Of a DNA stretch of 64,000 nucleotides, positions 54,780-63,450 are shown piece after piece. The notes beneath the pieces are model-generated. The model saw nothing but the letters and a program-made list of their open reading frames with translations, searched no databases and was not told the DNA's origin. Position 1 is the first letter of the stretch; each line of letters opens with the position of its first letter. The position numbers and the translations under genes are program-made. Source of the stretch: Isoetes taiwanensis (Eukaryota; Streptophyta; Lycopodiopsida; Isoetales; Isoetaceae). Where the stretch lies: contig JAJEKV010000071.1 of assembly GCA_021234155.1 (NCBI GenBank), positions 921,996-985,995 of the forward strand. Direction: 5' to 3'.

Positions 54780-55601
54780 ATCCATTGGCACGGGGATGTA
54801 ATATCACATCTTGGATTAGCATCATCTTCCCGGCAAATGAGGTTGGACTATGATCATTTTGAGGTTCGAGATGGACTTCTATTTCATGATGGACTTTCAG
54901 ATATTCCGGTTGGTGCCCTTCTCAAGTTCTGCGATCCTGTCGCCATGATTCTCCTCTCGCCGCCATTTTGGCATTGCCAAGACTCTAGAACTTATTGCTC
55001 GAGATGATTGGTGTCCAGGTCTCCGCCGCACTGTTGAGACTTTTTTACGCTCATGTGATATTTGTTGTCCTGCAAAAGCTCTCAAGCGCCGTCCATATGG
55101 TTGCTTCAATCTTTACCAGTTCCAGCCGGTCCTTGGAAGAGCATTTTGGTGCTTTTATTGTTGAGCTTCCATCCTCCCAGGGCCATGATGCCATCCTTCT
55201 TGTTGTTGACCGTTTTTCCAAGATGGTGCATTTCATTCCTTGCAGCACTTCTATCTCCAGTGAAGCCACAGCAGTTCTCTTGCTTTGAGAGGTGGTTCAA
55301 CTCCATGACTTACCAGATTGTCAGTAACCGTGGCCCCCAGTTTATTGCCAGCTTTTGGAAGCGTCTTTTGCAACTCTTGCGTGTGGAATGTTCGCTCTCT
55401 TCTAGACATCACCCAGAGACTAATGGACAGGTGGAGCGCACTAATCAAACACTTGAGCAATATTTGCGATATTTCATCAATTATCAGCAGGATGACTGGG
55501 TTGATTGCCTACCCCTGACAGAATTTACTTACAATAATTCTGTCCATGCTTCCATAGGCCAGACTCCATTCTTTATTAATTTCGGCATGCATCCCCAGTG
55601 A
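54780..55601 (+). pseudogene. Chromovirus integrase
   Basis: The HHCC zinc domain reads SRRHFGIAKTLELIARDDW, then ETFLRSCDICCPAK (about 54955-55080). The catalytic core has LLVVDRFSKMVHFIP (about 55200), SNRGPQFIASFWKRLL (about 55325) in which the usual SDRG is SNRG, and SRHHPETNGQVERTNQTLEQ (about 55410) with the catalytic Glu of QVERTNQ, then EFTYNNSVHASIGQTPFFI. Three phases are used. The Asp-to-Asn change at SNRG would remove the middle catalytic residue. Confidence 0.9.
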
Positions 55602-55617
55602 TTTTTCATTCCTGGAT

Positions 55618-56163
55618 ATGACTCAGTCAATCCCAGTGTCGACGACAGGCTCGAGAAGCTTCATAGGCTCCAGGACGATCTTCAGCATCATCTCCTCCAG
55701 GCCCAAGCACATTATCGGTATCATGCAGATCAGCACCGTCAGGATGCTCCTCATTTTGCAGTTGGTGATCTTGTTTGGCTCTTGCGTCGAGATTTACCGA
55801 AAGCTCGCCCTTGTAACAAGCTCGACTACCGGCACTTAGGTCCCTATCAGATCATTGAACATGTTGGTGATGTTGCTTTCCGTCTTGAGCTTCCGCCATC
55901 AGTTCGACTTCACCCAGTGTTCCATGTATCTTTGTTGGAAACCTATATGGTGAATCCATTTCCAGATCGAGTATCTCCACCTCCAACACCAGTTGAGATG
56001 GATGATCATGAGGAATTTGAAGTTCGAGAAATTTTGGACTCCAAGTTTCTACGACGTCGTCTTTATTATTTGGTCGATTGGGAAGGTTACTAACCAAGTG
56101 TTAGAACCTGGGAGCCTGCTGTGAATCTGACTATTGCTTCTGATAAAGTTTCGAAGTTTCACT
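55618..56163 (+). pseudogene. Chromovirus integrase tail and chromodomain
   Basis: Reads KARPCNKLDYRHLGPYQIIE, then FRLELPPSVRLHPVFHVSLL (the GPF/Y-like region), and a chromodomain EVREILDSKFLRRRLYYLVD followed by WEGY, a stop and TWEPAVNL. Chromodomains target these elements to heterochromatin. The usual WKGY is WEGY. No 3' LTR follows: a purine-rich tract (GGGAGCAAATCATCGAAACG) is followed by unrelated AT-rich DNA, so the element is truncated. Confidence 0.92.
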
Positions 56164-56169
56164 GACGTT

Positions 56170-56540
56170 AAACAAGATTGCGTATTAAACGGGAGCAAAT
56201 CATCGAAACGAGAGCAAAAGGAATATTCCTAAAAGATTCCCTTTTTTTTACAAAAAGAGGGTAAAATGAGGTTTAAAAAAAAAGGTTGCATGAAATTCAA
56301 TTTTGAACCACCCCAAATGACTAGTTTTTTGTGGAACTTAAAGAATTGACTTTTTAAAGTGACACTTTTCAGAGCAAATAGAATGTTCTTGAGTATGTTT
56401 TTAGAGAGAGACTCTAATTTCAAAGGATAAAAATATTTAACAAAAAATTGAAGTAAAGTCTGTAACTGATACTGTAGTATTCTCAAAATTTGAAGATAAA
56501 ATCTTCATATTCACACGCAAAATTTACAGTCCTTTTCTTA
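56170..56540. other. AT-rich spacer, no gene
   Basis: Lies between the truncated chromovirus and the DUF7869 gene. The minus-strand frame at 56229-56486 is Lys/Phe/Leu-rich and not convincing. It may hold the polyadenylation region of the DUF7869 gene. Confidence 0.4.
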
Positions 56541-56543
56541 GAC

Positions 56544-57050
56544 TCAGTTATGTGCAAAAGTGTGAGGAGTGATGAAGGAGGGATCCAGAACGTCATCATG
56601 TTCATTTATGCCATCCTCATCTCCTTCACTTCTTTCACTGTCACTCGAGGAAGTGCTTGAGTTGTCTTCCTCATCACTATCAACAGATGGTGAAGCATTG
56701 CCACCACCACTCCCTTCTTCATCCTCTTCCTCGTAATTACAAGCCTTTTTAAGCAAATTAACAGTTTTTTGGCGCAGACGATTGTCTGATTTCAATTTGA
56801 AATCATAGCATAATATAGTCACATCATTCAAGTTCAGCTCATCCCTACAACCCACTTTCTTAGACTTCCTCCCTTTTCCTTGACTTCTCATTTCTAATTC
56901 ATACCTACCTTCAAAAGCATTTTCTGAATGTGTCACCAGCCAGTGAATCTTGAGTTTAGTTACTAAGCCTTCCTCCTTGATTGTATCAAGAACTTTTGCT
57001 GTCCAAAAGGGTCGACCTTTGTCATCTTCCTCAGTTGGAAGAGCAATCAA
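56544..57050 (-). CDS. DUF7869 gene, C-terminal exon
   Basis: A 168-codon minus-strand frame: PTEEDDKGRPFWTAKVLDTI, then VTKLKIHWLVTHSENAFEGR and, after a basic patch, a long acidic/serine tail (DSDEEDNSSTSSSDSERSEG) before the stop at 56544. The W..H/W pattern resembles a chromatin-reader-like beta-barrel, but I cannot name it. It lies downstream of the DUF7869 core on the same strand. Confidence 0.5.
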   Translation of the reverse strand: MIALPTEEDDKGRPFWTAKVLDTIKEEGLVTKLKIHWLVTHSENAFEGRYELEMRSQGKGRKSKKVGCRDELNLNDVTILCYDFKLKSDNRLRQKTVNLLKKACNYEEEDEEGSGGGNASPSVDSDEEDNSSTSSSDSERSEGDEDGINEHDDVLDPSFITPHTFAHN

Positions 57051-57228
57051 GATACCTTTGGCAATTTCGTGATATTGCCTTGAGGCTCATTCCTACGCCT
57101 TGGTCCAAGGTACATGACTCTGGGTCCTCGCCTTCCTCTCAAGCATAAAGGTGCTATTGTAGCATTGCTTGGACTGTTTGGTTCTGGGGTTGATAGAAGG
57201 TATCAGGCCATTGAAACGGTTCTTGCAA

Positions 57229-57462
57229 CTATCTTAGAGCTAGATCTTGCAAGACCTCTTTCTGGTCAAGAAAGAAATTTGTCCACCACAATTGATCTTC
57301 TTCTGAGAAGTACTTGAAGCCCGAGGAAATGCCATTTTCAATGGCTTTTAAGGATGTCAATGGGGTACTTTTCTTCTGCTTGGACTCCTTAGGATTTTTG
57401 AGAGGAAGTTGCTCAGCATGCTCTATGAGGCAATGGTCTGGAACAAATTTAAGGAAGTGCAA
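57229..57462 (-). CDS. DUF7869 gene, exon between the core and the C-terminus
   Basis: A 77-codon minus-strand frame: MHFLKFVPDHCLIEHAEQLP, TSLKAIENGISSGFKYFSEE, then QLWWTNFFLDQKEVLQDL. The trailing WW..F phrase is the helical tail I associate with these proteins. Boundaries are approximate. Confidence 0.45.
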   Translation of the reverse strand: MHFLKFVPDHCLIEHAEQLPLKNPKESKQKKSTPLTSLKAIENGISSGFKYFSEEDQLWWTNFFLDQKEVLQDLALR

Positions 57463-57682
57463 TCCCTCCTATTTGGACTCCAATCCTTAGTTGTGGTGTA
57501 CTTCTTCCTCTCAGAAGAAGCTTTGTCCATCCTTCAAGTAGAACTTGATGTGATGTTGAAAGGTAAGATCATTCAACTTGTTCACAAAGAAGTTCTCTAT
57601 CCGAACGCTTGAGGAAAACAAACTCTAAAGTCCGGCAGCCTCTTTAAGAAGCTCGACCACTGGAATAGGAGTGTAAGAATCT

Positions 57683-58295
57683 TCAATGACTCGAACTAAA
57701 AGCTTTCTTCCTTCTAAGGCGCACAGAAAATCTGCTGAACATCTGGTCAATCTGATCATGGGTGTGCCCTACAAGTAAAAATTCGAGCTTTACTTTTCTG
57801 AAGATCCTTAGCTCCACTAGCATAGCACAATAAGCAAAGAGTGTTTGATTCTTGTTCTCTCTTGTAGTGTTGTCAAGTTGCAAGTAGAGCACAGGTGGTA
57901 GTTGCTCTTGCTCGCACAGGACCTTATTAAGGATTGTAATTGTCAGGTTTGGGTCAACATGCAAGTTTGGATACATCAAAAATACTTTGCACTTTAGACT
58001 TCCTTTAAAGACCATGGCTCCTACAAGGTGGACGTTAACAAAACATTCCTCTGGCACATCTTTTGGAATATTTAGGAAATGGGGTAGAGTTGTCTTTTTT
58101 TTAATACAAAAATGGCCTTTTGGAAAGCAGTGGACGTTAGAGAGCTTTTTTCGTGGTTTGGCGAGCTTTTCTTCTCTCACTTTGGTTGTTGTTCACGATG
58201 TCTGACAAGATTCTGTTGCACAATCTCTGTAAAAGAAATCAGGTTAAAATTTTTTCTTCAAAGCAAGTGATAGGATGGAGGACATGAGCTTACTT
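57683..58295 (-). CDS. DUF7869 domain (RNase H-like, transposase-like)
   Basis: The exon follows a TTTTACAG acceptor near 58239 and, from 58180, is open for 165 codons. It reads CFVNVHLVGAMVFKGSLKCK, PNLTITILNKVLCEQEQLPP, then the block VLYLQLDNTTRENKNQTLFA and YCAMLVELRIFRKVKLEFLL, VGHTHDQIDQMFSRFSVRLR. The QLDN...ENKN and GHTHDQID blocks define DUF7869 in eukaryotic multi-copy genes. Acidic residues in both would suit a two-metal nuclease fold, so a DDE-like transposase is plausible but unproven. The upstream intron has a GAA|GTAAGC donor. A phase change near 58190 suggests one indel. This copy is less broken than the 22-kb copy. Confidence 0.75.
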
Positions 58296-58299
58296 CTTT

Positions 58300-59177
58300 C
58301 GACCTCTGTCTTTGCAGTTTCTCGTTGACTTTTTAATTCTGCACCGGAATTTTCACAAGGCCAAATTCACTTTTCCACAGTCTGGTGAAGTGTGAGTAAG
58401 AGATGTGCTGAAACTGAATGCATGTCTCTTTGTATTCTTTGAAGACGTCTTTTTTTGTAATATTGTCTTGAGATGATACATGTTGCTATTAGGCAACTTC
58501 TCACATGTCTCTCTAAAATATTTCTCCATCCATGTAACAGCAGCCAGGGCATGCATAGTTACAACTCTTCTTGGTCCACAGTGATCATCAATTGCTGGGT
58601 TTTTGTCCAGTCTTTTGTGTATTCGAGACATTCTTGTGGACCCTAGACGGTGGACAACCATGAAGCATTTTTGACAGACTTGTTCACAGTTAATGTAGTG
58701 CAAGAAGGTGTTGCGGTCTGGTCTTACACGATAAGCTAAGTAGGCATTCTGGTCTGCCAATGTCATTGAATTGTAGTTGTCTCTAACTGCTCGTAGTTTG
58801 GCCATGTTAAATCTGTTGATGCAACCCAATGAGCAGCATTTAGTTCTCAGGAGTCTTCTCATTTTGTGTTTATCCATAAGGTTTCTTCTTCTTACAGAGG
58901 AGCATGCTCTCAAACCAAAATCCACCTTGAATTTCTTTGAAGATTGGCTGGAGAACATGTAATCTCCTTGTTCCTCGTTGGTGTCATCATCTTCTGATGA
59001 AACTTCTACTCTAGGGGTAACCTCCTCTGTCCTAAGTGGTGTATTTGTAGAGGAAAACAGACCCCGTGAAGTTGTTCCTGGAAAAGGCGGTAGTACAGTG
59101 TTAAAGGATGGTGGATGGCCCATAAGAGGTTGTAGCATCAGCTGTTCTTGTACCGCCTTGAAAAGGAGTTCTTGCAA
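58300..59177 (-). CDS. DUF7869 gene, N-terminal exon with zinc-binding cysteines
   Basis: A 274-codon minus-strand frame (59177-58353) starting MQELLFKAVQEQLMLQPL. It holds an acidic segment (SSEDDDTNEEQGDY), the cysteine cluster LRTKCCSLGCINRF, a tyrosine-rich helix (DQNAYLAYRVRPDRNTFLHY), INCEQVCQKCFMVVHRLGST (a second Cys pair before a GxS turn) and ALAAVTWMEKYFRETCEKLP. This cysteine arrangement ahead of a DUF7869 domain is the usual layout. The frame stops at 58353 shortly before the intron donor at about 58295, again a small phase fault. Divergent from the methyltransferase gene, with about 1.2 kb between. Confidence 0.65.
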
Positions 59178-59361
59178 ACATCTCCTTTAGAGCGGACTGG
59201 AATTATGCAAATCCATGTGTCACAACCGTTGTGTGAAGAGGAGTACATGCTGCAGCTTCGTCCTCATTTGTAGTGAAGTCCTGGTGAGAGAAATTGTAGT
59301 AAATCTCACGCCTTCTCGTGGTTTTCTACGTGGTTCCTTGTATGTTTGCAACGAAGGGGGC

Positions 59362-59727
59362 TTAAACTACAAAAAGGGAGGGGAGGAGGGCATAGCTTGT
59401 TCTTGAGCACCCACCGCTGTGGAGCATCCAGAGGTCCGGGATGGAACGAAGGGTGGTGGCAGATGCTCTAACGGGTGGTGATGCTTTGGAAGGAGATCCC
59501 AGTGTCATGTCCACCGGACTTGGTGACGGTTGGAAGGGTGGTGGAAGTATGTTATGTGGCCGGACTCTGTCTCTTCGAGAAGCAACAACGATGAAGTAGA
59601 GGTAGGAGTTGGAGAATACCGGTCTTCTAAGAAGAAAAGACGTTGTTCCCGCCGCGTGTCTTCTAACTAGACGAAGCTTGAGACAACTAAAGGTGGTGGA
59701 AGTCCGCTTGACTAAGCGGTTTGTCAT
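59362..59727 (-). CDS. Possible first exon of the DUF7869 gene
   Basis: A minus-strand frame of 121 codons whose second half is Pro/Ser-rich (NILPPPFQPSPSPVDMTLGS, then PSKASPPVRASATTLRSIPD). Low-complexity heads are common in such genes. No splice site was verified. Confidence 0.3.
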   Translation of the reverse strand: MTNRLVKRTSTTFSCLKLRLVRRHAAGTTSFLLRRPVFSNSYLYFIVVASRRDRVRPHNILPPPFQPSPSPVDMTLGSPSKASPPVRASATTLRSIPDLWMLHSGGCSRTSYALLPSLFVV

Positions 59728-59787
59728 CTTAAGAACTGCAAAACAGTGTAGAGATTTGAGAAACTTTCTATCGCAGCAGAGCTTTCC

Positions 59788-60352
59788 TTATTCGAATACA
59801 AGCCCACCAAGTACAAGTAGAAGTTCCCCTGAATAATTAAGTGAAAGGCAAACTAAAAGCTATTCGAATATACCGAAAGGTAATCAGAAGGCTAAATGTA
59901 TTCCACTTCACATAGAAAACGAAAGCAAGACCTAAATGGATACATTTAAAAGGAAGTTTTGGCGCCTTCGGGCCATGCAGATTCCGGGCCTCGAGCTCGT
60001 CGCCAGCCAAAGACTCGAATATAATATTCGTAGAGATCAGATTCGATCCACATAGAGAAGACATGGACATGTGAGCAACAAAGTACAACGTACAATCATT
60101 TTTAGTTTGTTTCTTATTTCGAATACATTTTCGCAAGTGGAAGGCAAAAGTGTATTCGGAATACACTTTGGCTTACACCAAAGCCAAAGTGTATTCCGAA
60201 TACATTTTGACCGACGCGACCAAGCCAAAGTGTATTCCTGAAGGAAGTAAAAGTGTATTCCCTAATACACTTTTTATTTATGTCACCAAAGTTTATTCCG
60301 AATACACTTTCGCTTTTAGGCGAAGGCTTAAAGTGTATTCTAATACACTTTC
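59788..60352. repeat. Palindrome cluster 1 (TATTC/GAATA family), divergent promoter region
   Basis: Arms AAAGTGTATTC and GAATACACTTT with a 1-nt spacer occur at 60147-60169 (perfect). Near-perfect copies lie at 60186-60208 and 60288-60310, decayed ones at 60249-60272 and 60330-60352, and a half site at 60227. Shorter copies with no spacer (TATTCGAATA) lie at 59789-59798 and 59861-59870. The cluster lies between the divergent DUF7869 and methyltransferase genes. Such sites could be protein-binding operators, transposon subterminal sites or cruciform-forming repeats. Confidence 0.9.
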
Positions 60353-60592
60353 GTGACTTTAGGTTTTAAAAGGATAATTCTTTCAATTTTTTCGTGAATT
60401 TTTAGGCTTTTTTTTTTCGCTTTTTAGACTTGTTTGGGCCTGTTTTTTTTTGTCAAGGGCGCGTTGTTGTTTTGGCCTTTTTGTCCTCTTTTTATACTCT
60501 TTTTATCATTTGTTTAAGACATTTTGTATTCTGGAATAGTTTTATGCCAATGTTTTCACTAAAAAGGTCGTGTTTATACACATTGTGTACAG

Positions 60593-61130
60593 GCAGGAAG
60601 GCAGCAAGAAACATCACAAGAAGACCATCAAACTCTCTCAGAAACCGCACCCACAAAGAAGGGTTGGTGATACTGCTGCACCTGGGATTTACGAGAACTT
60701 TCAAACTCAGTGGTTCTTCACAAGGTACAAATTGGAAAGTACAAAGACCTTTACTTTCTTACATGTCCGCTCTGAGTCCTGGTGCAAAAAGGTACGATGA
60801 CAGAGAATTTGTCTGCATGGGCACCATACAAGCTGTGAATGAAGTAGCTGGGGAGTCGGGACAACGAGGGAGACTATCTTTTGCGACATCCCAAGGTTTC
60901 ATTCATGTTGATGAAGCCTTTTTTAGATTGGTCAAAGTAAACCCACCGGCACTTTACAAGTATGTTTCTCACTATATCAACAAGAGATCGCTCAGCGCCA
61001 TAATCAACGACGCTAGAAGCACACAAAGCTTTAAGACTTAGCCCACGCCGAAGTCGAAAGGTGGGGAAGAGGAAGAGCAAGTGAGCCCATCAGGGAGTCC
61101 ATCAGGTTCTCGCGAGCCCATCGTGGAGTC
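60593..61130 (+). CDS. ParB/methyltransferase gene, first recognised exon (unassigned domain)
   Basis: The segment follows GTGTACAG (acceptor, 60592). Two phases look coding: one gives GIYENFQTQWFFTRYKLEST then LHVRSESWCKK up to about 60795. The other, open to 61041, gives YDDREFVCMGTIQAVNEVAG, RLSFATSQGFIHVDEAFFRL and YKYVSHYINKRSLSAIINDA. After a TAG at 61039 the sequence runs on as TPKSKGGEEEEQVSPSGSPS in the same phase. The simplest reading is one long exon with a few indels. I do not recognise the domain; a basic head and a compact alpha/beta body are visible. Start codon not determined. Confidence 0.5.
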
Positions 61131-61138
61131 CATCGGAA

Positions 61139-61915
61139 ATGGAAGAGCAGCCACCATCACCACCGCCAAAGAAGCAGAGAGGCAAACCAGTAGTCGCTAA
61201 AGAGCCTAAAAAAAGGAAAATGGCTTTAATTGCAACAGAAGATGCTCCTGAGGAAGCACCCAAGAAGAAGAAGGGGAAGGGCAAAGCACCTGGTTTTGCC
61301 ATTAAAGAGAACAAGGTTGATAAAACATCAGAGAAAATGGAAGAGATTAACCTGCACAAGTTTGTGCAAGGTGTCATTTATTTGCCAGTCACATCAATGA
61401 AGCTTCCTCCAAAAAATGAAGCTGGAGAACGACCATTGCAGGTTCGAAAGATATATGCAGATCATCTAAGGAACCTCAAGGACAGAATTCGGAGCAATCC
61501 AAACGCCCATGTTGCTCCTATTGTTGTTCTTGTTGATAGAGAGCAGTGCAAAACTCCTGCAGAGTACGATAGAGAAAATGCAGACACATATGCGCATTAT
61601 GTTTTGGGTGGGAACCACAGCTTCAAGGCAAGGAGACAATTATACAAAGAAAAAAACAATTTAGGTAATTTGTCCATTTCTCAGGCAGCCTATTGTGGTT
61701 TGACCGAGGAAGAAGCCAAAATCGCTTGCCAACACTCATAAGGTCGACAACGCAGTATGGGTTAAAATGAGCTTAAATCCAACAAAATTAGATTTATGCA
61801 CAAAGAATATGTCATATTCAAGGAAAAGTACCGGAGAGGATTTAAAAAGCCACAAGATTCCTTTGAACTTAAAGAAGCTTTGTGCCATTGAGTGTTGCCT
61901 TTAACACGACGAGGC
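61139..61915 (+). CDS. ParB-like domain segment
   Basis: From an ATG at 61139: a proline- and lysine-rich head with likely nuclear-localisation sequence (PPKKQRGKP, EPKKRK, KKKKGKGK). A ParB/sulfiredoxin-fold-like module follows: RPLQVRKIYADHLRNLKDRI, VAPIVVLVD and YAHYVLGGNHSFKARRQLYK. The GGNHSFKA block corresponds to the GxxR/H-type active or nucleotide-binding segment of ParB-N domains fused to bacterial and phage DNA methyltransferases. The frame stops at 61739. Shifting one phase at about 61728 continues with HKVDNAVWVKM... for some 60 codons, as expected for the ParB tail, so one indel is likely. Confidence 0.65.
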
Positions 61916-61976
61916 TTAACAAAACCAAGCGCCACTCATTGGTCATGACAACCGGTTTCAATTTTACGTCAAACCG

Positions 61977-61988
61977 TATTCCAGAATA
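61977..61988. repeat. Intronic palindrome TATTCCAGAATA
   Basis: A single copy of the 12-bp palindrome core with 2-nt spacer lies in the intron before the exon at 62035. Confidence 0.85.
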
Positions 61989-62034
61989 AGATTTAGTGTA
62001 CAACTAGCTTCTGAGTTTCTTATTTTGTTTGCAG

Positions 62035-62264
62035 ATCTGGGAGCTTCAAAATGAAATATTTAATATGTTTGAGCGTGGTGAGCTAAAAAGTAAGGACAAG
62101 GTCTCGGAGAAGAAGAAAGGCACCAACGTGCCAAAGAAAGAAATGACTATCACTGTCTGGAGGGAGATTCAGGGGTTTACTGACACAGAGTTACTAGAAC
62201 GGCTTCTGCAGAAGGTGGTGGACAAGGAGTTCACACTTGAAGAAATGTCAAAGGAGTTGCACAA
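62035..62264 (+). CDS. ParB/methyltransferase gene, helical linker exon
   Basis: Bounded by a TTTGTTTGCAG acceptor (AG at 62033-62034) and a CAA|GTAAGC donor at 62265. It reads WELQNEIFNMFERGELKSKD, a lysine-rich loop, MTITVWREIQGFTDTELLER and KVVDKEFTLEEMSKELHK. Helical and charged. Similar helical stretches lie between ParB-like and catalytic parts in fused enzymes. Clean splice sites on both sides argue for a real, spliced gene. Confidence 0.65.
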
Positions 62265-62371
62265 GTAAGCATTACCATCATTGCTGCCTTTTCACTTGTA
62301 AAATTCTACAACTACCTCAAGATAACAAAGAACGGTACTCCTCAAAATGCTTTCTCACCCTCGAGGGATCG

Positions 62372-62612
62372 AAAGTGTATTCCAGAATACACCTTCACAC
62401 TTCCTGTAGTGTAAAAGTGTATTCCAGAATACACTTTCGATCCTTTGAGTCAGCGAAAAACGTATTCTGGAATACACACTCTAACTTGTTGCGTTGTAGA
62501 AGTGTATTCCGGAATACACTTTCGCTCCTTCTCTGCAGTTAAAGTGTATTCTGGAATACACTGCTGCAACAACAAAAAAGTTGTCTAAGGCACTTGTATT
62601 CTAGAATAAGTG
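62372..62612. repeat. Palindrome cluster 2 (AAAGTGTATTC-nn-GAATACACTTT)
   Basis: Six copies in one intron, all with a 2-nt spacer: 62372-62395 (CA), 62414-62437 (CA, perfect 11-bp arms), 62461-62480 (TG, left arm shortened), 62499-62522 (CG), 62541-62562 (TG) and 62591-62612 (TA, changed outer arms). Flanking words TTCG(A/C)TCCTT and GTTGT also recur. The core TTCnnGAA is also the dyad bound by heat-shock factors, an alternative reading. Confidence 0.92.
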
Positions 62613-62726
62613 TACGTGGCAAGAAGATACTTTACTTTACGTTTTCACTTTTCAACTGCTAAAACGGTTGTGGTTTTCTTTCAAGCCAAAAAAATGTTAT
62701 CACCTGCCAGACATGTCTGATGGAGC

Positions 62727-62816
62727 AACTTAACGTGGGAGAGGTGCAAGGAGCTTTATCCCATAGCTTCATCCGACGAGCGTATTGTTCAGTACGCTCC
62801 AAATTTTGAAGGATGG
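62727..62816 (+). CDS. ParB/methyltransferase gene, small exon
   Basis: An open segment reading LTWERCKELYPIASSDERIV followed by QYAPNFEGW ends at TGG|GTATGC. A possible acceptor (GATGGAG) precedes it. It joins in phase to the next exon. Short, but the frame looks like protein; boundaries are uncertain. Confidence 0.45.
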
Positions 62817-62878
62817 GTATGCTGACTAAACACGTCATACTTAACTTGTCTCTATCTCAATCTCCCCTTTGTTTGCAG

Positions 62879-63307
62879 AACAAGAAGAAAAATAAGGACC
62901 TGCCAGAAGGTTTCATGCACCTCGTGAGACTGGCATGAGAAGAAAGAACACTGGCAGATAGGAGGACTCTAGAAGTGGAGCCTTCTGATTATGAAACGTT
63001 TAGTTTGTACGACCAAAATAATCCACGGGGACTGCACTAAACTGGTTGGAACAGTAAAGCCACAGGATTTTACACTGGTCATAGCGGACCTTCCTTATGG
63101 CTTTAAACTAAAGGACAGCCGTTACGACGATCAGCCTTTTAAAAATTCAGAGTTTAACGCTTTCGTCGACGACATCAAACAAGTCATAACGGCCAAGCAC
63201 TGGCGTCTTGTCGTGTTTCATTCGAGCATGCAATCCGGCCTTGTGGAGTCCACATTCAAAAATCATTTCGGATCCCCAGTGCAAGCTGGTTATGAGAATT
63301 TGGTTTG
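62879..63307 (+). CDS. Beta-class DNA methyltransferase, motif IV half
   Basis: After GTTTGCAG (62878) the segment reads NKKKNKDLPEGFMHLVRLA, then breaks phase (TGA at 62937). From 62991 it is open: KRLVCTTKIIHGDCTKL, DFTLVIADLPYGFKLKDSRY, NAFVDDIKQVITAKHWRLVV and NHFGSPVQAGYENLVW, ending at the donor TTTG|GTGAGT (63308). ADLPYG is the catalytic motif IV (DPPY/SPPY class; DLPY is an accepted variant) and IIHGDC is the strand before it. Motif IV ahead of motif I means the beta class of N4-cytosine/N6-adenine methyltransferases (N6_N4_Mtase family). An aspartate at the first position leans to N6-adenine, but the family does not separate cleanly on this. Confidence 0.85.
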
Positions 63308-63315
63308 GTGAGTAC

Positions 63316-63375
63316 TTATACTGGAATACGTTGGGCTTCTTTCTTCTTTCTGTTTTAGTTTTCTATTCCAGAATA
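63316..63375. repeat. Intronic palindrome copies in the methyltransferase intron
   Basis: TATTCCAGAATA at 63364-63375 and a half-decayed TATACTGGAATA at about 63317-63328 lie inside the 143-bp intron (63308-63450). Confidence 0.85.
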
Positions 63376-63450
63376 TGATTGCCTTTTACTTGTTCTCTTT
63401 GTTTGTTTCTTGTTCTGTTTCCGTTAGTGACATGACTCTAATTTCTACAG

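Noticed and set aside
59837-60356. Small ORFs with repeated CIRN/YSEYT peptides on both strands
   Set aside because: They are readings of the palindrome cluster; the symmetry makes frames appear on both strands.
60430-60592. Upstream extension of the 60430-61041 frame as the protein start
   Set aside because: The first 50 codons are T-rich, Phe/Leu/Cys-rich, and precede a good splice acceptor at 60592, so they are more likely intron or leader.
62372-62612. CRISPR-like array (regularly spaced repeats with palindromes)
   Set aside because: Spacing is irregular, spacers share words, the units sit in a eukaryotic intron and there are no cas genes; a palindromic repeat cluster is the right description.
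62372-62612. Heat-shock elements (TTCnnGAA)
   Set aside because: The dyad fits, but conserved arms extend 11 bp, copies in cluster 1 have 1-nt spacers that do not fit HSF binding, and three-unit nGAAn arrays are absent. Kept only as an alternative.
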